Positions 45,682 to 55,714 of a DNA stretch of 64,000 bases are shown piece after piece. A program made the position numbers and the translations under genes. Numbering within the stretch: position 1 is the first letter of the stretch; each line of letters starts with the position of its first letter. Under the pieces are notes generated by a model. That model was not told where the DNA came from, did no database searches, and saw only the letters and a list, made by a program, of their open reading frames with translations. The DNA is from Bacteroidia bacterium (GTDB taxonomy: Bacteria > Bacteroidota > Bacteroidia > B-17B0 > Aurantibacillaceae): positions 620,001-684,000 of the forward strand of contig BPGX01000001.1 of NCBI GenBank assembly GCA_026003255.1, written 5' to 3'.

Positions 45682-46740
45682 ATGAAAAAAATCATTAAAA
45701 ATTTTCATTACTCAGAAGTTCAATTTTATTCATTAAATGAATTCAAACATTATCTATCGACATTAGATGATTGTATTGTTATTACGGAAAAAAATGTAAT
45801 AAAACTTTATCCAGATTTACTAAAAATTTTCAAAAAATATTTAGTTCTTTCAATTTCAGAACATAAAAAAAATCTTCATTTAGCCGAAAAAATATGGCAG
45901 TATTTAATGAAAGAAAATGTAACGAAACAACATTTGGTGATCATTATTGGTGGTGGTGTGTTACATGATGTTGCTGGTTTTGCTTGTAGTGTATTCAAAA
46001 GAGGAATTCCATATTTGTCTGTGCCTACTACTTTACTTTCGATGGTTGATGCGTCCATTGGCGGAAAAAATGCAGTGAATTACGCATTCACAAAAAATGT
46101 TTTAGGAACTATTTATTTGCCTGTAAAGAATATTGTTGTTCCAGAATTTTTGAACACACTTTCTAAATTACAATTGCTGAGTGGTTGGGCTGAAATTATA
46201 AAAATTGCCTTAGTGAAAGATGCTAAATTTTATAATTACATGATGAAACACATTAAGCAATCATTAACACCTGATATGAAAATTATCCAACGAGCAATAC
46301 AATTAAAACTCCAGATAATTTCAAAGGACATTGATGATAACAATGAAAGGCATTTGCTCAATTTTGGACATACGATTGGACATGCTATTGAAGGATATAT
46401 GGAAATGAAGAAGAAATACATTCCACACGGATTGGCTGTCGCTTATGGAATGATCGCAGAAAATCAAATAGCCGTAAAATCAAAAATTTTAAAACCTGAA
46501 ATTGCTGATCATATTGAAAAAGATATTTTACAACATTTTTCTACTCGGCATTTACCAGAAATTAATTTATCAGATATAGGTTTAATACTACAAAAAATAT
46601 ATCATGATAAAAAAAACACTAAAAATCAAATCCAATTTTCATTGATTGAAAAAATAGGAAAAGGTATTATTAAAGTTTCAGCACCTGAAGAAGATATTAA
46701 GTTAGCCGTTAGGCATCTTATTTCTATTAGAGAAAATTAA
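45682..46740 (+). CDS. aroB: 3-dehydroquinate synthase
   Basis: AroB closes DAHP to 3-dehydroquinate, the second step of the shikimate pathway, using NAD and a metal ion. The 352-residue protein has the nucleotide-binding GGGVLHDVAGF, VPTTLLSMVDASIGGKNAVN, and the metal ligands: Glu in GWAEIIKIAL, His in NFGHTIGHA and His in IPHGLAVAYGM. It works with aroE (14.2 kb), which lies in another transcription unit. Confidence 0.95.
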   Translation: MKKIIKNFHYSEVQFYSLNEFKHYLSTLDDCIVITEKNVIKLYPDLLKIFKKYLVLSISEHKKNLHLAEKIWQYLMKENVTKQHLVIIIGGGVLHDVAGFACSVFKRGIPYLSVPTTLLSMVDASIGGKNAVNYAFTKNVLGTIYLPVKNIVVPEFLNTLSKLQLLSGWAEIIKIALVKDAKFYNYMMKHIKQSLTPDMKIIQRAIQLKLQIISKDIDDNNERHLLNFGHTIGHAIEGYMEMKKKYIPHGLAVAYGMIAENQIAVKSKILKPEIADHIEKDILQHFSTRHLPEINLSDIGLILQKIYHDKKNTKNQIQFSLIEKIGKGIIKVSAPEEDIKLAVRHLISIREN

Positions 46741-46765
46741 ATTTATCTGCTCACAAGTTTTTTAT

Positions 46766-46773
46766 TATACTTG
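46766..46773 (+). promoter_or_regulatory. -7-like promoter element of the parvulin gene
   Basis: TATACTTG matches TAnnTTTG at seven of eight positions and ends 20 bases before the ATG at 46794, a spacing like that of the other promoters in the window. Confidence 0.35.
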
Positions 46774-46793
46774 CGAACCAAAATTTTATACTT

Positions 46794-48890
46794 ATGAGAA
46801 AAGTAAGCGTTTATATGTTGATGTTATCTTGTGCGTTATCATTTGCCCAAAACAATGATCCTATTGTAATGAAAGTGGGTGGCAAACCTATTACTAAATC
46901 AGAATTTGAAGCATTGTACCACAAAAATAATGGAAGGAGTGTGGATAAAAAAACGACGGACGAATACGCCCAAATGTATGCATTGTATAAAATGAAAGTA
47001 TTTGAGGCAGAAGCTAATGGATTAGACACATTACTTCAATTCAAAAATGAATTTAATACCTACAAAAAGCAATTGGCAAATCCATACCTTCATGATAAAA
47101 ATACAGATGAAAAAATCATTGAAGAAGCTTATGATAGATTAAAATACGAAGTAAAAGCAGCGCACATTTTAATCCGTTGTCCCGAAGAAGCACTACCAAA
47201 AGATACATTAGAAGCATGGACAAGAGCATATCTGATAAGAAATGCTTTACTTGGAAAATTGCCAACGCAAAAAGAAATTGCGGATTATGAAAAATTACTT
47301 CGTCATTCAACAATCGTAGAATCGGACTTGAAAAAACGGGATAGTTCTATCTACAAAGCCAAATTGAATTCAGTAAAAAATTTACCAAAGTATATTAAAG
47401 AAGCTGGTAGTGATAAATTTTTAGACATTGCTCCAAAAACTTCTGATGATCCGTCGGTGCTTGATAACAAAGGTATGTTAGGATACTTTTCTGCCTTTGA
47501 TATGGTATATCCATTTGAAAATGCTGCTTATAATACAAAAGTAGGCGATATTGCTCCAATTGCCAGAACAAAATATGGTTATCATATTGTGAAAGTTTAC
47601 GATAAAAGACCGTCTCGTGGAGAAATTCAGGTAGCGCATCTTATGCTAAAATTTCCTAAAGATGCTAAACCAGAAGATAAAGAAAACATCAAGAAAAAAA
47701 TTTATGAGTTGTATGATAAAATCAAAAAAGGCGAATTGAAATTTGAAGACGCTATCAGACAATATTCAGAAGATGAACAAAGTAAATTAAGAAATGGCAT
47801 GTTGCCACCATTTAAATCTGGACGCTATCCAGAAGTTTTTGAAAATGCAGCGTTTGCATTACAAAACGATGGGGATATTTCTGAACCAGTTGAAACACCC
47901 TACGGATGGCACATTATAAAACGTATTGGATTAAAATTATTACCGCCATTTGATGCTATTAAAAACGAATTAAAAGCAAAAATACAAAAGGATCAAAGAG
48001 GTCTTGCAGGGCAAAGGGCATTAATTGCTAAAATCAAACAAGAATGTAATTTTACAGAAAATTTAAAAAACAGAGACCAGATATTGAAATACCTTGATTC
48101 AACATATCTGAAAAATGAATGGAAAGCCGAACGCGTAAAACCCATTGAAAACCTTGAAATAATTAAATTGTGTAATAAATCTTATACTATAAAAGATTTT
48201 GCACAATATCTTGAGTCACAAATGATTGTAAGAAGTCCAACAGAAATTAAAGGATTGATGGAAAATATGTATGCTAAGTGGAGAGATAAAATCATTATTG
48301 AATTTGAAGAAGAACGATTACCACAAAAATATCCCGAATACAAACAACTATTGAACGAATATCGTGATGGTATTTTGTTATTTGATATTACAGATAGAAA
48401 TGTGTGGAGCAAAGCTATAAAAGATACAGCAGGATTAAGAGCATATTACGAAAAAAATAAAGAAAAATATCAATGGAAAGAACGCGCTGATGTAACGGTC
48501 TTTAAATGTGCTGATGAAAAGATTGCTAACGAAGTAAGAAAATTGCTTAATAAGAAAAAAACAGCACAGGAAATCGTTGAAATCATTAATAAAAAATCAC
48601 AATTAAATGTTTCCACTCATTCAACAGTAGTATTTAAAGGGGATAATTCCAATATTGATAAATATTGGAAAGAAGGTGTTATTCCTGAAAACATCAAAAA
48701 TGAACAAGAGAAAAAAGTAGAAGTTATTGTGGTAAATAAAATTATTCCTCCTACTATTAAAACCTTGCAAGAAGCCAGAGGACAGGTAACAGCCGATTAT
48801 CAAAATTATCTTGAAACAGAATGGATTAATTACTTAAAGAAAAAATACCCTGTGGAAATTAATAAGGAGGTACTAAAAACAATCCAGTAA
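46794..48890 (+). CDS. Periplasmic parvulin-type peptidyl-prolyl isomerase (SurA/PpiC-like)
   Basis: The 698-residue protein probably helps fold or deliver outer-membrane proteins. It has a signal peptide (MRKVSVYMLMLSCALSFAQ), an N-terminal chaperone-like helical region, and two tandem parvulin domains: the first from about residue 115 (VKAAHILIRCPEE ... YGYHIVKVYDKRP), the second from about 280 (IQVAHLMLKFPKD ... YGWHIIKRIGLK). The final 300 residues are helical and lack a further recognisable domain. The two-domain plan matches SurA-like proteins of Bacteroidota. Confidence 0.9.
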   Translation: MRKVSVYMLMLSCALSFAQNNDPIVMKVGGKPITKSEFEALYHKNNGRSVDKKTTDEYAQMYALYKMKVFEAEANGLDTLLQFKNEFNTYKKQLANPYLHDKNTDEKIIEEAYDRLKYEVKAAHILIRCPEEALPKDTLEAWTRAYLIRNALLGKLPTQKEIADYEKLLRHSTIVESDLKKRDSSIYKAKLNSVKNLPKYIKEAGSDKFLDIAPKTSDDPSVLDNKGMLGYFSAFDMVYPFENAAYNTKVGDIAPIARTKYGYHIVKVYDKRPSRGEIQVAHLMLKFPKDAKPEDKENIKKKIYELYDKIKKGELKFEDAIRQYSEDEQSKLRNGMLPPFKSGRYPEVFENAAFALQNDGDISEPVETPYGWHIIKRIGLKLLPPFDAIKNELKAKIQKDQRGLAGQRALIAKIKQECNFTENLKNRDQILKYLDSTYLKNEWKAERVKPIENLEIIKLCNKSYTIKDFAQYLESQMIVRSPTEIKGLMENMYAKWRDKIIIEFEEERLPQKYPEYKQLLNEYRDGILLFDITDRNVWSKAIKDTAGLRAYYEKNKEKYQWKERADVTVFKCADEKIANEVRKLLNKKKTAQEIVEIINKKSQLNVSTHSTVVFKGDNSNIDKYWKEGVIPENIKNEQEKKVEVIVVNKIIPPTIKTLQEARGQVTADYQNYLETEWINYLKKKYPVEINKEVLKTIQ

Positions 48891-48916
48891 AAAATTACCA
48901 TTTATATTCGGTATTC

Positions 48917-48946
48917 AATCCCCCATATTTTGGGGGATTTTTTTTT
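48917..48946 (+). terminator. Intrinsic terminator after the parvulin gene
   Basis: AATCCCCC and GGGGGATT form an 8-pair GC-rich stem with a 7-base loop, followed by a run of nine T. It lies 27 bases after the stop codon. Confidence 0.88.
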
Positions 48947-48992
48947 GGGTTATTCGATAATTTTTCTTTAAATTTCGGCAAAATTTCATACT

Positions 48993-50795
48993 ATGAAAAC
49001 ACCATTATTTTCTTTTTTAACTGCAAGCGCTTTAATGAGCACCTTTTTGATGGCTCAATTACCAGTGAGCACATCTCCTCAAAACAAGAAAGCAGTTCTT
49101 GAGGAATTCACCGGACTTCATTGTGGTTATTGTCCGGATGGACATAAGATTGCAACAAATATCTACAATGCTGACCCGAATAATGTTATTTTAATTAATA
49201 TTCATCAGGGTAGTTTTGCTACTCCTTCGACAGCTGGAGATATTGATTTTAGAACCAGTGATGGGAATAGCATTGCCACAATGCCCGGTATGGGAATAAC
49301 AGGTTACCCTACCGGAGCCATTAACAGAACCATTCATACCAGTAACGCTATGGCAATGTCTCGTTCATTATGGAATACTTATGCCAATCAGGTAAAGACA
49401 CAACCGGCTTATTGTAATGTAGCACTTCAGGGAACAGTAGATGCTCAAACACGAGTGCTTACAGTTCAGGCACAGGTATATTATACAGCCAATAGTCCAG
49501 CTCCTACTAATTCTCTCACAATCATGTTGCTTGAAGATAATATCCCTGGTCCCCAAACAGATTATGGAAATTTCAATCCTACAAATTGGTTTCCGGATGG
49601 TTCATACAAACATAATCATGTACTAAGAAAAGTATTAACACCTACTTTTGGAACATCCGTATCTCCAACTACTGCCGGCTCATTATACTCTACAACGGTT
49701 ACTTATACAGTTCCTACAAAATTCCCAGCCACAGGATCTTACACTTCTTCCTGTTTATTAGGTCGGCTTGAATTAGTAGCTTTTGTTACACAATCCAATT
49801 CTCTCACTATTAATGCAGCACGCGGTCCGTTATTTATTACCAATATTCCCAATCAAAGAGATATTGAGGTTGCTAATTTGAAAACAGAAAGCGAAGTATG
49901 TGCTGGTATTATCAATCCCCAATTCTGGTTTACTAATTATGGCAGTGATACAATTACAACCGCTACTTTCACTTATGCTGTCAATGGAGGAGCACCTTCT
50001 ACTTATACATGGAATGGCGTATGTCCACCATATACTCAACAATTAGTAATGATCAATAATGTTAGTTTTTCTCCTTTACCAACATCGAATACATTACAAA
50101 TAGGTGTGGCTTCTGTAAATGGTAATACGGATCAAGTAAATACAAATGATGTGGTTACTAAAGTGATTCCTACTGCAACTTTAGTAGCATCAAGTGTCAA
50201 TATGCAAATGGATTTTACACAAGATCAATATGGTAGTGAAATCCAATGGAAAGTAATAGATGAGGCAACAGGTACCATTGTTGCACAAGATGGCCCCTGG
50301 TCAGATTTAGCAAACGCTGGAACTTTGCTTCACACAAAAACTTTTACATTACAACCTAATAAGTGTTACGTTCTTGAAGTAACGGATGATTATGGCGATG
50401 GTGCCTGCTGCTCCTATGGAAATGGAAACTATAATTTGAAATCGGGGGGAAATACTATTCTGGCTGCCAATGCGAATTATGGCAAAGGATTTAAAAAATG
50501 GTTCAAAACAGATGTGAATGCGAACGTGTCTACGATTCAATACACCCCAGAAGTGTCAATATTCCCTAATCCAGCTAATGATAAGATTAATATTCACATT
50601 CAGTTGCCACAAACAGATGATATTGAAATCAGTATCGTTAATGTAATTGGTCAAACTATCTACTCAGAAAGAAGATCTAATGTATTTTCAGATAAGATTG
50701 GTATCTCTGTGAATGGATTAGCAGATGGAATATATAATTTAATCATAAAAACTTCTGGAGAAATTATTGATAAGAAGTTTAATATTATTCACTAA
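48993..50795 (+). CDS. Omp28-like thioredoxin-fold protein with T9SS sorting domain
   Basis: The 600-residue protein has a signal peptide (to about residue 22), an Omp28-related N-terminal domain with a thioredoxin-type CxxC in EEFTGLHCGYCPDGHKI and a cis-Pro-like GITGYPTGAINR, then beta-rich domains, a YGDGACCSYGNGNY motif near residue 467, and a type A sorting domain (FPNPANDKINIH to the end). This suggests an exported, possibly redox-active surface lipoprotein-like protein. It is preceded by TAAATTTC, a near match to the -7 element. Confidence 0.85.
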   Translation: MKTPLFSFLTASALMSTFLMAQLPVSTSPQNKKAVLEEFTGLHCGYCPDGHKIATNIYNADPNNVILINIHQGSFATPSTAGDIDFRTSDGNSIATMPGMGITGYPTGAINRTIHTSNAMAMSRSLWNTYANQVKTQPAYCNVALQGTVDAQTRVLTVQAQVYYTANSPAPTNSLTIMLLEDNIPGPQTDYGNFNPTNWFPDGSYKHNHVLRKVLTPTFGTSVSPTTAGSLYSTTVTYTVPTKFPATGSYTSSCLLGRLELVAFVTQSNSLTINAARGPLFITNIPNQRDIEVANLKTESEVCAGIINPQFWFTNYGSDTITTATFTYAVNGGAPSTYTWNGVCPPYTQQLVMINNVSFSPLPTSNTLQIGVASVNGNTDQVNTNDVVTKVIPTATLVASSVNMQMDFTQDQYGSEIQWKVIDEATGTIVAQDGPWSDLANAGTLLHTKTFTLQPNKCYVLEVTDDYGDGACCSYGNGNYNLKSGGNTILAANANYGKGFKKWFKTDVNANVSTIQYTPEVSIFPNPANDKINIHIQLPQTDDIEISIVNVIGQTIYSERRSNVFSDKIGISVNGLADGIYNLIIKTSGEIIDKKFNIIH

Positions 50796-50810
50796 AAAAC
50801 ATTTTCTCTT

Positions 50811-51587
50811 ATGAAACATATTTCAATCTATTTATTATTATGTGCCGTGTTTACGGCAAAATCTCAAAGTAGCATCCATCTTGTAACAACCAATCCTGCT
50901 GGAACATCTACTATTGCTGTAATTAATAATGGAGGAGGGTATTCTGTTACAACGACTGCTAATACCAATGATATACCTTCAAAATTCAGATTTTACAACA
51001 TTGATGCTAATAACACCTATACTTACAATGTTTTACGGACTATTAAAATACTCAATGCACAAGGTAGTGCAACGGCCTCTACCTATTTTTGCGTAGGGGC
51101 TACTTGCCTACCTCCTGCTGCAAATACTCTTACAAATCCTGGTGATTACATTGTCATAAATCCCGATACATTTGATATATTTATTACATATTTTAATGAA
51201 ATCTCTACTATCGGTTATTCAGAGGTTTATTACAAAATTTTTAATGTTAATAATCCAAATGATACATTGAGTTTTACAATGTATTACAATCCTGCCTTAA
51301 GCGTGAAAAATATTGATGTTTTTTTTGAAAATTTGACTGTGTCTCCCATGCCTGCTAAAGAACGTATACTTATTCAGGCCAATGTAAACTCATCAATGAA
51401 CATCAATGTTAATTTAGCAAATGTTTTGGGGCAAACTTTTTTGAATTTTTCTGAAAAAATAAATGAAGGATTTTACAAAAAGCACATAGATGTTTCCAAT
51501 TTACCAGAAGGTGTATACTTTTTGACAATTCAAGCTAATGGACTTAGAAGCAGTAAAATTTCAAAGAAAATAATAATTACAAGATAG
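50811..51587 (+). CDS. Secreted protein with T9SS-type C-terminal domain
   Basis: The 258-residue protein has a signal peptide (MKHISIYLLLCAVFTAKSQS), a beta-rich domain of about 150 residues (SSIHLVTTNPAGTSTIAV ... LSFTMYYNPALSV) and a C-terminal domain with the sorting pattern NLTVSPMPAKERILIQ and LPEGVYFLTIQANG. It starts 15 bases after the Omp28-like gene, so both cargo genes probably share a transcript. The specific function is not known. Confidence 0.75.
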   Translation: MKHISIYLLLCAVFTAKSQSSIHLVTTNPAGTSTIAVINNGGGYSVTTTANTNDIPSKFRFYNIDANNTYTYNVLRTIKILNAQGSATASTYFCVGATCLPPAANTLTNPGDYIVINPDTFDIFITYFNEISTIGYSEVYYKIFNVNNPNDTLSFTMYYNPALSVKNIDVFFENLTVSPMPAKERILIQANVNSSMNINVNLANVLGQTFLNFSEKINEGFYKKHIDVSNLPEGVYFLTIQANGLRSSKISKKIIITR

Positions 51588-51633
51588 AGACCAGTTTTTG
51601 TATTTAATTTTACTTAATGAGTAGAAACAATTG

Positions 51634-52944
51634 ATGAGAAGTGCTATTCTATTATTTTTGTTGCTAACACTAAATGTTTCTTCTCAAGAAATTGCATACT
51701 ACAAACAAAAATTTGATAAGTATTTAAACTTACATCATCAGTTAGATAGTATAGTATTTTTTTATCAGGATAAAATTGTAATTAAAAATAATAACAAACA
51801 AGAAGAACTAACCATCTACAAAGATGAAATCCCAACGATTAGTAAGTTTTTAGAATCAGAAAAATTAGAGGTGATAGAAAAGTTTTTTTTAGAAAAGAAA
51901 AATAGACAACTGACAAAAAGAGAAAAAGATAGTATTCTTATAAGTATAGACGAAGTTTATAGTTTTAATAAGAAAAATCATCTGCCACTTTCAGGTATCA
52001 GGATTGCAATTGATCCTGGTCATTTTGGATACAATTATTCCACTGCGAAAGTAGAACAGCGATTGTTATATTTCCCCAATACCCATTTGAATAGTAAAAA
52101 TGATTCAGCAATACTCTATGAAGGACAATTGACTTATTTGACATCAAAAGTTTTGGCGAACAAATTAGAAGAACAAGGTGCGGAAATTTTATTAACAAGA
52201 AACGATGTGCGCCATACAGCTTTTGGAATAAGTTTTGAAGAATGGATGGCAAAGAGAAAACAAAAGGTATTAGATAGCTTATTTAATAAAAAAGAATTGT
52301 CTTATGATAAATATGTCAAATTAAAAAAAGCATCTCCACAGCAATTTTTTAATCTTTTCTTCAGAGAATATGAATTGCTTCAAAGATCAAAAATAATTAA
52401 TAATTTCAACCCTCATCTCACTATTATTATTCACTATAATGTAGATGAAAAGAATAGTCCATGGAAAAAACCTACTACTAATAATTATTCGATGTGCTTT
52501 ATCGGAGGCGCTTTTGAGAATAATGATTTAGATAAATTGGTCAATAAAATTCACTTTTTAAGATTACTACTCACACAACAAATTGAAAATAGTGAAAAAA
52601 TTAGTTCCTTCACAATTCAAAATTTTGAAAACCAGTTAAGCGTTAATGCAGCTAAAACAAAAGATGCAAAGTATTTACAAACTGTTTGTGTACCCACCAA
52701 TAATGAAGGAGTTTATTGCAGAAATCTTTTATTAACACGGCATGTTATTTCACCATTAGTTTATGGCGAAAGCATGTGTCAGGATAATATTTTAGAATAT
52801 CAAAAATTAACGCAGTATGATTATTCTTACAAGAATTTTAAAATTCCCAAACGAGTTTATGAAGTGGCAGATGCTTATTTTAAATCTACCATGCAATATT
52901 TTAACGAAATATTCTTTCCTAATTTTACTTCTCAAAAAAAATAA
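51634..52944 (+). CDS. N-acetylmuramoyl-L-alanine amidase (Amidase_3-like)
   Basis: Amidases of this family cleave the bond between muramic acid and the peptide stem in peptidoglycan. The 436-residue protein has a signal peptide (MRSAILLFLLLTLNVSSQ), a helical N-terminal region, and an Amidase_3-like fold with the zinc ligands suggested by GIRIAIDPGHFG (His), ILYEGQLTYLTSK (Glu) and LTIIIHYNVDEKN (His), spread wider than usual by insertions of about 100 residues. The ATG at 51634 is used rather than the TTG one codon earlier. Confidence 0.82.
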   Translation: MRSAILLFLLLTLNVSSQEIAYYKQKFDKYLNLHHQLDSIVFFYQDKIVIKNNNKQEELTIYKDEIPTISKFLESEKLEVIEKFFLEKKNRQLTKREKDSILISIDEVYSFNKKNHLPLSGIRIAIDPGHFGYNYSTAKVEQRLLYFPNTHLNSKNDSAILYEGQLTYLTSKVLANKLEEQGAEILLTRNDVRHTAFGISFEEWMAKRKQKVLDSLFNKKELSYDKYVKLKKASPQQFFNLFFREYELLQRSKIINNFNPHLTIIIHYNVDEKNSPWKKPTTNNYSMCFIGGAFENNDLDKLVNKIHFLRLLLTQQIENSEKISSFTIQNFENQLSVNAAKTKDAKYLQTVCVPTNNEGVYCRNLLLTRHVISPLVYGESMCQDNILEYQKLTQYDYSYKNFKIPKRVYEVADAYFKSTMQYFNEIFFPNFTSQKK

Positions 52945-52965
52945 TCTCAAAAGGTCAAGATTTTG

Positions 52966-52973
52966 TAAATTTG
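52966..52973 (+). promoter_or_regulatory. -7 promoter element of ridA
   Basis: TAAATTTG is a perfect TAnnTTTG match 24 bases before the ATG at 52998. No clear -33 TTG is seen at the right distance. Confidence 0.45.
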
Positions 52974-52997
52974 CCTCATTAAAATAAAAACACCACC

Positions 52998-53381
52998 ATG
53001 AAAAAGATAATCAATACGCCTAAAGCTCCCGCTCCAATAGGACCCTACAATCAAGCAGTAATTGTAGGTGATACAATGTATGTTGCCGGACAAATTGCTA
53101 TGGACTTAGAATCCAAACAACTGATTAAAACCAATAACATTCGTGAGGAAACTAAAATCGTAATGGATTATATTAAAGAAATCCTTGTAGCAGCAGGACT
53201 TACTTATGACAATGTTGTTAAAGTTACCATTTTTCTAAGTGATTTGAATAACTTTCACCATGTAAATGAAGTATATGCGACTTATTTCAAGGGTGATTTT
53301 CCTGCTCGTGCTACCATTGAGGCAAAACGGTTACCAAAAGATGCTAACATAGAAATTAGCGTAGAGGCACGAATCTTTTAA
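52998..53381 (+). CDS. ridA: RidA-family enamine/imine deaminase
   Basis: RidA hydrolyses reactive enamines and imines formed by PLP enzymes such as threonine dehydratase. The 127-residue protein has APAPIGPYNQAV, the typical YVAGQIAMD, KVTIFLSDLNNF, the catalytic Arg in FPARATIEAKRLPKDA, and the late Glu in IEISVEARIF. Its 3' end overlaps the convergent glycosyltransferase gene by 26 bases. Confidence 0.93.
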   Translation: MKKIINTPKAPAPIGPYNQAVIVGDTMYVAGQIAMDLESKQLIKTNNIREETKIVMDYIKEILVAAGLTYDNVVKVTIFLSDLNNFHHVNEVYATYFKGDFPARATIEAKRLPKDANIEISVEARIF

Positions 53382-54513
53382 TTTCATTAATTATCTGGTC
53401 AATTATTTTTTCCCAGGTAAAATTTTGAATATGTTGAAGTGCTGTATTCTTTTTTGTCTGCAGCACTTTTTTGTTTGAACCTATTAAGTCAATCAGTATC
53501 ATTTCAAGTGTTTTAGGATGATTATTGTTAAGTAAATAACCTGTTTTATCGTCTACCAATAATTTCACTGCTCCCACATCGGTTGCAATCACTGTAAGTC
53601 CATTAGCCATTGCTTCAACAATAACATTCGGCATACCCTCACTATAACTTGGACATACTAAAACATCCATTTGTCTCAACAGTTCTTTGATTTTAGTGTA
53701 ATCTGAAATAACTCCATGATAAATAACTCTATCATCTTTAATTTTAATAAATTCAGGAATAGCACCAATAAAATGAAATTTAAATACTTTATTTTGACGA
53801 ATTAATTGCTTAATGGCTTCATTAATGTTCTCAATTCCTTTTCGTTTTTCATATCTTCCAATAAACACAAAATTAATCTCAGAATGTTCTTCTGTAACTT
53901 TATCTACAATTAATGATTTTTCTATGCCTGTTGGAATTTCAATTATTTTTTGTTGTGGAATTTTTAATCGATGAATTAATATATCACTGATTTTACCACC
54001 ATAAGAGAAAACTATATCTGCCTTTTGACTTACAATGCTGGATGGAATTCTTAATAAATAATGTTGAAGTTTTGTTTTAAAATCAACGGAATATTGATAC
54101 ATCTCATACCCATGAAGTTTAACACCAATTTTAGGAAAATTATTTTTTTTATGTTGTAACAAATACCACGCTGTAAAACCTTTAGAGTAAATGAAATCAA
54201 ATTGATGAATATCCTTTATCAAATCCTCATAAATTCGTTTAGAATACAAATACGATTCTAATAAATAATACCCTGGAAATCTTGACCTAAAATCAAATGG
54301 TATTTGAATAAATTCAAGATAATTTAATTCCTCCTCAGAAAATATTTTCTTTAAAGTATCTGAATAATTAGAATATTGATTAGTTTGGACACAATGATAA
54401 ACCCTTACATAAATTTTTTTTTGTGCAAGATATTTGGCAAGAAAATAAGAATGTCTTTGCATGCCACCTATTACAAAAGGATAAATTCCATCAGTTAATA
54501 CTGCAATTCTCAT
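53356..54513 (-). CDS. Glycosyltransferase family 4 protein
   Basis: The 385-residue protein is a GT4 enzyme: the N-terminal MRIAVLTDGIYPFVIGGMQRH (quoted in part) is typical of the acceptor domain, GVKLHGYEMY follows near residue 135, and the donor domain has NFVFIGRYEKRKGIENI near 212 and SYSEGMPNVIVEAMANGL, the E-x7-E motif, near 300. The start at 54513 leaves a one-base gap after the preceding glycosyltransferase, so they are co-expressed. Both probably act on a surface polysaccharide. Confidence 0.88.
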   Translation of the reverse strand: MRIAVLTDGIYPFVIGGMQRHSYFLAKYLAQKKIYVRVYHCVQTNQYSNYSDTLKKIFSEEELNYLEFIQIPFDFRSRFPGYYLLESYLYSKRIYEDLIKDIHQFDFIYSKGFTAWYLLQHKKNNFPKIGVKLHGYEMYQYSVDFKTKLQHYLLRIPSSIVSQKADIVFSYGGKISDILIHRLKIPQQKIIEIPTGIEKSLIVDKVTEEHSEINFVFIGRYEKRKGIENINEAIKQLIRQNKVFKFHFIGAIPEFIKIKDDRVIYHGVISDYTKIKELLRQMDVLVCPSYSEGMPNVIVEAMANGLTVIATDVGAVKLLVDDKTGYLLNNNHPKTLEMILIDLIGSNKKVLQTKKNTALQHIQNFTWEKIIDQIINEIKRFVPLR

Positions 54514-54514
54514 T

Positions 54515-55661
54515 TTAGTCGAATTCAATAATTTTTTGATATTCTTTTTGATAACATTCTTTTCTGAAAAACTTTTCTGCCAATTGATGTAATCTTTTCT
54601 TTTCTTCGTAATTAATTTTTCTCAATGTAATGAGTTGTGGTTTATTTAAATCAATAATTTCTCCACATTGATGTTGAATGCAAAATTTACTATAATCACC
54701 TAAATTTGGCGAAATCAAAACCTTTAAACCAGCAGATAAATACTCCGCAAATTTTACAGGCGAAGCCACCTGATTTGTAACACTCTCTTCTCTCACCAAC
54801 CAACCATAATCTCCGATGTACAAATAATTCAATACTTCATGCGGTTCTACATTTTTTTGAGTGATTCTATCTGCATAAGGTTTATAGAAATCATATTTTT
54901 CAATCTGATGATTACCTAAAAATATAATCTTTAAATAATCGTTTTCTTTAAGTAATTTATCAAAAAGAATATTCATTGTGTTCGTAGATTGCCATCCGGC
55001 AGAAGATCCAGAAAAAATTAATATTACATCCTCTTCATTAAAACCTAATTTTTTTTTCAATTGATTAATAAAGTCAGGATTAGGAAATGGTTTCACAAAA
55101 TCGTTTGATAATGTACAGGGGATTACTACATAATTATTAGAAATATCTTTTATCATTAAATTTTGTTTCCAATAGTTTACAAGAGCATTAGAAACAGCCA
55201 TCCGAAAATCAGCATGTTGAACAGCAGTTTTCTCAAGAAATTCAATTTCATTTAAGATGCTTAAATGATCAATAACTTTATACTCATGAAATTCTGCTTT
55301 ATAAGCGCCTCTTGCATCAAATATAATTTTCTTAATAAAACCCATTTTTCGAAACGGATATGCAATATGAAAAGCAAAAACACCTCTGCATATTATAGAA
55401 GAACGAAAAAAAAATAAAGTTATAACTAAGAAAAATAATCTGTTCCACTTCCAATTCTCAACCCCTGGGAACATCGGAATAACAATAGAATGTGCGTATT
55501 TCGATTTAATCTTTTTCCTGTTGTCAAAAAAATTCCTTAATGAAATGAATGCTATTAAAGTAATTTTTTTTCTTGTTTAATGAATTTAAATATTTCAAAA
55601 CATCAATAACCTGACTGTAATAAATACCACCCGGGTAATCATTAAATGTAAGATATAACAT
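54515..55661 (-). CDS. Glycosyltransferase-like protein, frameshifted near the N terminus
   Basis: The long frame starts only at 55474 and lacks a GT-B N terminus. Reading on the minus strand from the ATG at 55661 gives MLYLTFNDYPGGIYYSQVID, the missing start of the acceptor domain; removing one A from the A8 tract at 55564-55571 joins the parts into 381 residues. Later motifs include KKIIFDARGAYKAEF and LIFSGSSAGWQSTN with the GYGWLVREESV-like region near residue 300. A perfect promoter lies 20 bases upstream of 55661. The frameshift may be a sequence error or a slippage site. Confidence 0.75.
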
Positions 55662-55680
55662 TAATAAACGCTCTTGAGGG

Positions 55681-55713
55681 CAAAGGTACTAATTTAGGAA
55701 AAGAAAAACTCAA
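55681..55713 (-). promoter_or_regulatory. Promoter of the frameshifted glycosyltransferase gene
   Basis: On the minus strand TTG (55711-55713) is followed after 22 bases by TACCTTTG (55681-55688), a perfect -7 element. It sits 19 bases before the ATG at 55661 and so supports the repaired N terminus. It directly follows the stop of the second SprB gene. Confidence 0.6.
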
Positions 55714-55714
55714 T

